NCBI GenBank assembly: GCA_965119215.1
Contig: CBCPKK010000001.1
Coordinates: 248,001-312,000, forward strand
DNA: 64,000 nucleotides
Direction: 5' to 3'
From: Buttiauxella sp965119215
GTDB taxonomy: Bacteria > Pseudomonadota > Gammaproteobacteria > Enterobacterales > Enterobacteriaceae
Position 1 is the stretch's first letter. Each line of letters opens with the position of its first letter. Below are positions 58,106-64,000 of this stretch, piece after piece. Position numbers and translations under genes: made by a program. The notes below the pieces were generated by a model, which was given only the letters and a program-made list of their open reading frames with translations, ran no database searches and was not told the origin of the DNA.

Positions 58106-60477
58106 GCCGATTACCGATGGCGATGCTGCTGATTTCTTTACCACTGTGCAGCATTGCTGCGCAGGAAGATGACGCATTGCCGCCACCGCCGGATGTCGAA
58201 ACACTGAATCAGTCAGCGCAGTTTCACCTGTCGCTGGTTTTTAATCAGTGGGACAGCGGGCTGGTGGTGCCGGTCACCCAGCGCAACGGGCAATTTTTTG
58301 TCAGCCGCGCCGATTTACAACGTGCTGGATTACCGGGCGAAAAATTTAGCGCCGATGAAGTAAATGTCTCAGCGCTGAAAGGCGTTCAAACCCAATATGA
58401 CAGCGCCGGGCAACGCCTGCTAATGACGGTTCCCAACGAATGGTTGCCCGACCAGGCCATTGCTCTGGGCAAACGCGACGCCAGCTTTAAACCTTTGAGC
58501 GGTAGCGGGGCGCTGCTCAACTACGATTTTTACTCAAATCATGCGCAAAACAGCGGCAGCCAGGCCTCGGTGTGGCATGAATTGCGCATGTTCAGCGGCA
58601 ACCTCAGCCTTTCTTCCACCGGAACATTTCGTCAGGGCTTTGCGGGTTACGACGCGGGAAGTGGTGAAGGTTATCGGCGTTACGACACGACTTTAACCGG
58701 CACCGACGAAGACGACATTATCAGTTGGTCTGCGGGGGACGTGGTAAGCGACGCCCTAAGCTGGAGCAACAGCGTGCGCATGGGCGGTATTTCCATTGGG
58801 CGTGATTTCTCGCTGCGCCCAGATCTCATCACTTATCCGCTGCCCGCTTTTTCTGGCGAAGCGGCAGTACCTTCTACGGTCGATGTCTTTATCAATGGCT
58901 ATCGCAGCGGTAGCACGCAACTGCAACCTGGCCCGTTTACCCTGACGAATCTTCCCTACATTAATGGTTCCGGCGACGCCGTGCTGGTCACGACTGATGC
59001 GCTGGGGCGCCAGGTTTCTACCACGTTGCCATTTTACGTTGCCAGTGAATTACTCAAACCAGGATTGAGCGACGGCGCGTTAACGCTCGGCAGCATGCGG
59101 CGTGATTACGGCATCGACAACTTTTCTTATGGCCCGGCGGCGGCAAGCGGTTCATACCGTTATGGCGTTAACGATTTCTGGACGCTGGAAAGCCATGCCG
59201 AAGGGGCGCAATCACTGGCGTTAGGCGGCGCGGGAACGCTGGTGAAACTGGGGCGTTTTGGCGTAGTCAACGGTGCCTGGTCGCACAGCGAAATGCGCGG
59301 GCAGAGCGGCCAGCAGGTCAACTGGGGTTATCAGTACAATATCAACTGGTTCAATATTGGCACGCAGCACAGCCACCGCGATCGGGGTTTTGGCAATCTG
59401 GCGCTCTACGATTCCCCCGACATGTATGACGAAAACAACCAGCCTATTGCCAGCCTAAGCCGTAGCACCGATCAATACTCGCTCTCTTTTAACCTCGGCA
59501 ACTACGGCAACGTGGGTGCAGCATGGATTGACGTACGCAGTTTTGACGATGAAAAAACGCAGTTGCTCAACCTTTCGTGGAGCAAAAATTTGTGGGGAAA
59601 CAGCAGTTTTTATCTGGCTGCCAGCCACGATCCGGCGCAAAACGGCTGGAGCCTGGCGCTTTCGTTGCAGGTTCCGCTTGGTGCCGAAAACAGTGCCGCG
59701 TTTAGCGTCGAAAGCACGCCGGATGCCGGTAGTACGCAGCGAGTGAACTACAACCACGCAATGCCCAGCAACGGCGGATTTAGCTGGAATATGGCCTACG
59801 CACATCAAAGCAAAGATGACAACTACCAACAGGCAACGCTTGGCTGGCGCAACAATAAAGTGGAATTGCAGGGCGGCATTTACGGGCAGCGCGACAACTA
59901 CACCCAATGGGGCGAAATGTCGGGTTCACTGGTAATGATGGATAACACACTGCTGGCAGCCAACCGCATAAACGATGCTTTTATGGTGGTCAGCACCGAC
60001 GGTTTTAGCGATGTGACGGTGAATTTTGAAAACCAACCGATCGGCACTACCGACAAAGATGGCTATCTGCTCATCAGCGGCGTTTCATCGTATTACCCGG
60101 CAAACTACAGTATTAATACGCTGAATCTGCCTGCCGATACGCGCATCAAAGACACCGAGCACCGCGTGGCGTTACGCCGTCACACGGGTTATCTGCTTGA
60201 TTTTCCGATGGAACAGCAACGTGTCGCCAGCGTTATCTTGCAAGACAGCAACGGCAAGGTGCTTCCCGTATCAAGCCAGGTTTATCGTTCATTACAACCG
60301 CCAGCCCCCGTGGGCTACGACGGGATTGTCTATCTTGAAAACCTGAGCGATGTTAATCCGCTGACGGTGACAACCCCTGACGGCAAGCACTGTAGCGCGA
60401 CGTTACAGCTTGAAAACAACGCTGACCGCAAGCTGAAAACTTACGGACCACTGATTTGTCGTGAGGGGGCGAGATGA
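58081..60477 (+). CDS. outer membrane usher protein
   Basis: A 798-residue usher (FimD/CsuD-like) that exports and polymerises pilus subunits. The start at 58081 overlaps the chaperone; ATGs at 58117 and 58123 are alternatives, all giving a signal peptide cleaved near SIAAQ. The N-terminal domain (FHLSLVFNQWDSGLVVPV) binds chaperone-subunit complexes, a 24-strand barrel follows with a plug near 235-315 (VDVFINGYRSGSTQLQPGPF), and the C-terminal domain holds a late Cys pair. It is shorter than FimD, as usual for the archaic type. Confidence 0.92.
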   Translation: MAILPGQLSRLPMAMLLISLPLCSIAAQEDDALPPPPDVETLNQSAQFHLSLVFNQWDSGLVVPVTQRNGQFFVSRADLQRAGLPGEKFSADEVNVSALKGVQTQYDSAGQRLLMTVPNEWLPDQAIALGKRDASFKPLSGSGALLNYDFYSNHAQNSGSQASVWHELRMFSGNLSLSSTGTFRQGFAGYDAGSGEGYRRYDTTLTGTDEDDIISWSAGDVVSDALSWSNSVRMGGISIGRDFSLRPDLITYPLPAFSGEAAVPSTVDVFINGYRSGSTQLQPGPFTLTNLPYINGSGDAVLVTTDALGRQVSTTLPFYVASELLKPGLSDGALTLGSMRRDYGIDNFSYGPAAASGSYRYGVNDFWTLESHAEGAQSLALGGAGTLVKLGRFGVVNGAWSHSEMRGQSGQQVNWGYQYNINWFNIGTQHSHRDRGFGNLALYDSPDMYDENNQPIASLSRSTDQYSLSFNLGNYGNVGAAWIDVRSFDDEKTQLLNLSWSKNLWGNSSFYLAASHDPAQNGWSLALSLQVPLGAENSAAFSVESTPDAGSTQRVNYNHAMPSNGGFSWNMAYAHQSKDDNYQQATLGWRNNKVELQGGIYGQRDNYTQWGEMSGSLVMMDNTLLAANRINDAFMVVSTDGFSDVTVNFENQPIGTTDKDGYLLISGVSSYYPANYSINTLNLPADTRIKDTEHRVALRRHTGYLLDFPMEQQRVASVILQDSNGKVLPVSSQVYRSLQPPAPVGYDGIVYLENLSDVNPLTVTTPDGKHCSATLQLENNADRKLKTYGPLICREGAR

Positions 60478-61448
60478 TAGGGCGCGGGGTGTGGCTGCTG
60501 GCGGCTACATTGCTGCTGTTTATCACCACGCCTGCGTATGCAGCCTGCACCCAGGGTGGGCAAAATGGCTCGTTTGGCAGCCAGAGTTCGTTTGTTATCA
60601 ACTCCACCGTTCAGAACACCAGTGCGGCCTTTACGCTTGATTGCGACACGGTGCTTAACCTGCTGACGTCTGACTCAATCAAACTCACCTATCTTGGGGC
60701 AACGCCTGTTACTACAGGCATTCGCGGGCTACTCAAGCGCACCGATGACACCACCAATACCGATAACGTGCCGGTTGTGGTGTGCGTGCAGTCGGGATGC
60801 ACCGCAGGCAGCGAAGTGCAGGTTGGGGGAACGTATACCTGGAGCGGCGGTACACTGTTGAATTTACTGACCAATAAGCGCTATACGCTGCCGCTTTACT
60901 TGCGCACGGTCGCCGGGCAAAACGTTAGTGCCGGGCCGTATCGGGTGGTGATTAACCTGCGTCTTGACTGGAGTATTTGTAACCTTGGTGTGGCGGTTTG
61001 TCTGGGTTATCAGACCGGGAACGGCACTGTGAATATCGCCGTTACGCTGACCGTGACCAACGATTGCAGCACCATCACGGCACCAGCGGTGAACTTCGAT
61101 AGCGCGCCGCTGGTGCAAAACTTTAAAAGCATTTCGCAAAGCATTGCCGTCACCTGCACCAAAGGCAGTACTTACACAGTCGGCGTTAGCAATGGCGCGA
61201 ATGCCACGGGTAATGTGCGGCGCATGAAAAGCGGCAACAACTACATGAGCTATGAAATCTACAAATCCAACGGCACTGACCGTTGGGGCAGCCTGGGCAC
61301 AGAACGCTGGTCGAGTGCGGTATCTTCTGGCTTGAGCACTGACGGATTATTGCGTAACTACAACTACGTGGCAAAAGTGCTGACGAACCAATCCACTCCA
61401 CCCGCCGGGAGTTACACCGACACGCTAGTGGTCGATGTTGCCTTCTGA
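60474..61448 (+). CDS. two-domain SCPU protein, probable pilus tip adhesin
   Basis: A 324-residue secreted protein, overlapping the usher stop by four bases. Signal peptide cleaved after AYA near 23. Two SCPU-type domains: residues about 24-185, with Cys in YAACTQGG, LDCDTVL and VCVQSGCTAG, and about 190-324, with TNDCSTITA and VTCTKGS, ending in YTDTLVVDVAF. A two-domain last gene is the tip adhesin in Csu pili (CsuE type), which binds hydrophobic surfaces by its N-terminal domain. Here its binding target is unknown. Confidence 0.87.
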   Translation: MIGRGVWLLAATLLLFITTPAYAACTQGGQNGSFGSQSSFVINSTVQNTSAAFTLDCDTVLNLLTSDSIKLTYLGATPVTTGIRGLLKRTDDTTNTDNVPVVVCVQSGCTAGSEVQVGGTYTWSGGTLLNLLTNKRYTLPLYLRTVAGQNVSAGPYRVVINLRLDWSICNLGVAVCLGYQTGNGTVNIAVTLTVTNDCSTITAPAVNFDSAPLVQNFKSISQSIAVTCTKGSTYTVGVSNGANATGNVRRMKSGNNYMSYEIYKSNGTDRWGSLGTERWSSAVSSGLSTDGLLRNYNYVAKVLTNQSTPPAGSYTDTLVVDVAF

Positions 61449-61492
61449 AACGCTAAATTTCTGCAATAACCCGCAGTCCGCCTGGTTTCCGT

Positions 61493-61519
61493 TAAAGTTC
61501 CTTTTTCCCATGCCGATAA
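61493..61519 (+). promoter_or_regulatory. FliA (sigma-28) promoter of tar
   Basis: -35 TAAAGTTC (61493-61500), exactly 11 bases, -10 GCCGATAA (61512-61519): one mismatch to the full consensus. It lies 32 bases before the tar ATG and shows that tar and tap have kept class 3 control although separated from cheW. Confidence 0.9.
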
Positions 61520-61550
61520 CACCGATAAGAAATCATTAAAAGGGTGTTAT

Positions 61551-63212
61551 ATGTTGAACCGTATTCGCGTTGTCACCATGCTAATGATGGTGCTGGTGGT
61601 GTTCGCGCTCCTCCAACTCATCTCAGGCGGAATGTTTTTTAACTCACTCAAAGACAATAACGACAGTTTTAAAGTTTCAAGGGAGTTACGCGTTCAGCAA
61701 TCGGAACTGGCTAACACCTGGGAGTTGATGCTGCAAACGCGCATTAACCTGAGTCGTTCCGCTGCCCGTATGATGATGGATGCCAGCAACGGGCAAAGTG
61801 CGGCAAAAACTGAGCTGCTCAGTAACGCCAAAAAATCCCTTGCCGATGCGCAAAAACATTACGCCTTATTCAAACAAGTCCCCGCCATTAATCCGGAAAT
61901 TGAAACTCTGGTGCAAGGCATTGACGATGACTACCAGAACTACAACCAGGCGCTGAGCGAACTGGTGGGGTATCTGGAAAACGGCAATATGGACGCCTAT
62001 TTTGCGCAGTCAACGCAAAGCCTGCAAAACGCCCTCGAAAAAGAATACAGCGGCTACATCGCTTTAAACGACCGCATGTACGAACAGTCGTACATCGCCA
62101 GCACCCATGATTACAACTTCGCTAAATGGCAGATTGGCGGCCTTGCGATCGCGCTGTTCGCGGTAATTTTGCTGGTGTGGTTCGGTATGCGTCGCATCCT
62201 GCTGCAACCGTTATCCGTTGTGATTGGGCACATCCGTGAGATTGCCAATGGCAATCTGACTGAAAACATCGTTTCCAGTGGTCGCAATGAAATCAGCGAG
62301 CTGACTTCCAGCGTGCGCCACATGCAGCAAGAACTGATTATTACCGTGGGCAGCGTGCGCGATGGATCGGACGCCATTTATAGCGGTGCCACAGAAATCG
62401 CTGCCGGAAATAACGACCTTTCTTCCCGTACCGAACAGCAGGCGGCCTCGCTTGAAGAAACCGCTGCCAGCATGGAACAGCTCACGGCGACCGTGAAACA
62501 GAATGCGGAAAATGCCCGCCAGGCTTCGCAACTGGCATTAAGCGCTTCCGAGACTGCCCAGCGCGGTGGAAAAGTGGTTGATGGCGTGGTGAAAACCATG
62601 CACGACATCGCGGGCTCCTCGAAGAAAATCGCTGATATTACCGGCGTGATTGACGGCATTGCCTTCCAGACCAACATTCTGGCGCTGAATGCGGCGGTTG
62701 AAGCGGCGCGTGCAGGCGAACAGGGCCGTGGATTCGCAGTGGTCGCCGGTGAAGTGCGCAACCTTGCACAACGCAGCGCGCAAGCCGCCAAAGAGATCAA
62801 ATCACTGATTGAGGATTCTGTTTCCCGCGTCGATACCGGCTCAGTACTGGTGGAAAGCGCCGGTGAAACCATGAGCGATATCGTCAATGCGGTCACCCGC
62901 GTTACCGACATCATGGGCGAAATCGCTTCTGCCTCTGATGAACAAAGCCGGGGCATCGACCAGGTTGCACTGGCCGTATCCGAAATGGATCGCGTCACAC
63001 AACAGAACGCCTCGCTGGTGGAAGAATCTGCCTCTGCGGCGGCGGCACTTGAAGAACAAGCCAGCATGTTGAGCCAACTGGTTGCGGCCTTCCGTTTAAC
63101 CACTGAACCTGCGGTTACTTCTCCCGTTATTGCCTCGACCCCGATCGCGCCGACGCTCAAACCGAGCAAAGCGGCTGCGAGCGGGAATGACGATAACTGG
63201 GAAACTTTCTAA
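61551..63212 (+). CDS. tar: aspartate chemoreceptor Tar
   Basis: A 553-residue methyl-accepting protein, exactly the E. coli Tar length. The ligand-binding arginines are in register (R64, R69, R73 in QTRINLSRSAARMM) and the Thr of FAQSTQ is at 155. TM1 is about 7-30, the four-helix sensor 31-190, TM2 about 191-212, then HAMP and the signalling hairpin (NAAVEAARAGEQGRGFAVVA). It ends in NWETF, the CheR/CheB docking tail. Senses aspartate and, through binding proteins, possibly maltose. Confidence 0.95.
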   Translation: MLNRIRVVTMLMMVLVVFALLQLISGGMFFNSLKDNNDSFKVSRELRVQQSELANTWELMLQTRINLSRSAARMMMDASNGQSAAKTELLSNAKKSLADAQKHYALFKQVPAINPEIETLVQGIDDDYQNYNQALSELVGYLENGNMDAYFAQSTQSLQNALEKEYSGYIALNDRMYEQSYIASTHDYNFAKWQIGGLAIALFAVILLVWFGMRRILLQPLSVVIGHIREIANGNLTENIVSSGRNEISELTSSVRHMQQELIITVGSVRDGSDAIYSGATEIAAGNNDLSSRTEQQAASLEETAASMEQLTATVKQNAENARQASQLALSASETAQRGGKVVDGVVKTMHDIAGSSKKIADITGVIDGIAFQTNILALNAAVEAARAGEQGRGFAVVAGEVRNLAQRSAQAAKEIKSLIEDSVSRVDTGSVLVESAGETMSDIVNAVTRVTDIMGEIASASDEQSRGIDQVALAVSEMDRVTQQNASLVEESASAAAALEEQASMLSQLVAAFRLTTEPAVTSPVIASTPIAPTLKPSKAAASGNDDNWETF

Positions 63213-63228
63213 GAATCATTAATGAATG

Positions 63229-63246
63229 GCCGGCAGACGTGCCGGC
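63229..63246 (+). repeat. hairpin between tar and tap
   Basis: GCCGGCA and TGCCGGC form a perfect 7-bp stem with a GACG loop and no T-run, 17 bases after the tar stop. It is more likely an mRNA-stabilising or attenuating structure that sets receptor ratio than a terminator. Confidence 0.5.
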
Positions 63247-63260
63247 TGAGGGCTGTCTTG

Positions 63261-64000
63261 ATGTTCAACCGTATCCGAATTTCGACCACTCTGTTGTTAA
63301 TCTTGATCGTCTGCGGCGTCTTGCAGATTGGCAGTAATGGACTGTCCTTTTGGGCATTCAGGGATGATTTTCAGAATCTAAAAATGGTTGAAGTCGGAAA
63401 CCAGCAGCGCGACACCTTAACCCAAAGCCGTGCGGCGTTGTTGCAAGCCAGTACTGCGCTAAGTCGTGCCGGAACACTGACGGCGCTAAGTTATCCGCAG
63501 GAAGATATTAAACGCCTGATGGCGAATGCCCGTGGCAGCCTGAAACAAGCTGACATGCTGTTTAACCAGTTCCTGGAAATCCCACCGTTGAATAAAGAAG
63601 GTGAGGATATGGTGGCCTCGACTAAGCAAAGTTACGCCGCTTATCGGGATGATTTACAGCATCAGGCGACTTGGCTTGAAAGCAACCAGCTTTCTGATTT
63701 CCTGAGCGCGCCGATTCAAAAGTCACAGGATATTTTTGACGCCTACTTTAACGCCTGGCAGCAGAGCATCAATGACACCGTGGCGGCGTCGAGTGCCGAC
63801 AGCAAAATGAACTACCAGATCTCGGCGATTATTTTCGCCAGCGTGACGGTTATCGCCATCCTGATGCTGATTGGTTCAATCATCTGGTCACGCCGGATGC
63901 TGGTGCAGCCGCTGGAAATTGTGCGCAGCCACTTTGAACATATTGCCGCAGGTGATTTGGCGCGTCCGATAAGCGTGTTCGGGCGTAACGAAATCTCTGA
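63261..64000 (+). CDS. tap: dipeptide chemoreceptor Tap (partial, runs off the window)
   Basis: The first 246 codons of a chemoreceptor, with GAGGG eight bases before the ATG. MFNRIRISTT, QIGSNGLSFWAFRDD, SRAGTLTALSYPQED and HQATWLESNQLSDFL match E. coli Tap, the sensor for dipeptides through the Dpp-binding protein. TM1 is about 8-30, the sensor domain to about 188, TM2 about 189-212; the HAMP domain is cut by the window edge. Presumably followed by cheR, cheB, cheY and cheZ. Confidence 0.93.
   Translation, partial: MFNRIRISTTLLLILIVCGVLQIGSNGLSFWAFRDDFQNLKMVEVGNQQRDTLTQSRAALLQASTALSRAGTLTALSYPQEDIKRLMANARGSLKQADMLFNQFLEIPPLNKEGEDMVASTKQSYAAYRDDLQHQATWLESNQLSDFLSAPIQKSQDIFDAYFNAWQQSINDTVAASSADSKMNYQISAIIFASVTVIAILMLIGSIIWSRRMLVQPLEIVRSHFEHIAAGDLARPISVFGRNEIS

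Noticed and set aside
1..64000. CRISPR arrays, prophage or transposase genes
   Set aside because: No regularly spaced repeats, integrase, capsid or transposase sequences were seen on either strand.

Overview
The window is chromosomal DNA of a member of the Enterobacteriaceae. The evidence is near-identity at protein level to Escherichia-type FlhD, FlhC, MotA, MotB, CheA, CheW, Tar, Tap, OtsA, OtsB, AraFGH, FtnA, FtnB, YecJ and AzuC, and an E. coli-like backbone order: ftnA, yecR, azuC, yecJ, ftnB, araFGH, otsBA, uspC, flhDC, motAB-cheAW, tar, tap. The genus cannot be fixed from the sequence alone. No rRNA, tRNA, CRISPR array or insertion sequence was recognised.

Layout. (1) 1-6.4 kb: the distal end of an exopolysaccharide region, with two GT4 glycosyltransferases, a small membrane protein, a secreted DUF4832-type protein, galE and a beta-propeller protein of unknown role. 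(2) 6.7-19.5 kb: the ftnA-yecR-azuC-yecJ backbone, interrupted by three blocks. These are a sensor-poor chemoreceptor with its own FliA promoter plus an RpiB/LacAB-like isomerase and a DHA2 efflux pump; a complete Dpp/Opp-type ABC operon whose binding-protein gene carries a -1 frameshift; and an acetyltransferase beside a HigBA-like module whose toxin has lost its C-terminal half. (3) 19.5-37.2 kb: a polysaccharide lyase locus wrapped around ftnB. It holds a DcuAB-type carrier, a heparinase II/III-like lyase, one secreted and one cytoplasmic Alginate_lyase-domain paralog, a four-gene sugar ABC importer, an AraC-type regulator, a DUF2264 protein, a LacY-like symporter, a GH88 unsaturated glucuronyl hydrolase and a DJ-1 family protein. 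(4) 37.4-39.8 kb: an AT-rich island with an orphan T6SS Hcp, a DUF4225-type putative effector, and three tandem paralogous small genes on the opposite strand, the last truncated. (5) 40.2-49.4 kb: araFGH, an SdaC-family transporter, otsBA, uspC and the flhDC control region. (6) 49.0-64.0 kb: flhDC, motAB, cheAW, then an insertion (a DAACS carrier and a five-gene spore-coat-U-type chaperone-usher pilus operon) that separates cheW from tar and tap.

How the genes work together. FlhDC and FliA control the motility block: FliA-type promoters are visible inside flhC (for motAB-cheAW), before tar, and before the outlying chemoreceptor at 8.1 kb. In the lyase locus the secreted lyase would cut uronate-containing glycans in the periplasm, the ABC importer and the LacY-like symporter would take up the products, and the cytoplasmic lyases and GH88 would finish depolymerisation. 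The substrate (alginate, glucuronan or a glycosaminoglycan) cannot be decided from sequence. REP-like palindromes built on one core with the ends GGTGGAT and ATCCACC lie at many gene ends.
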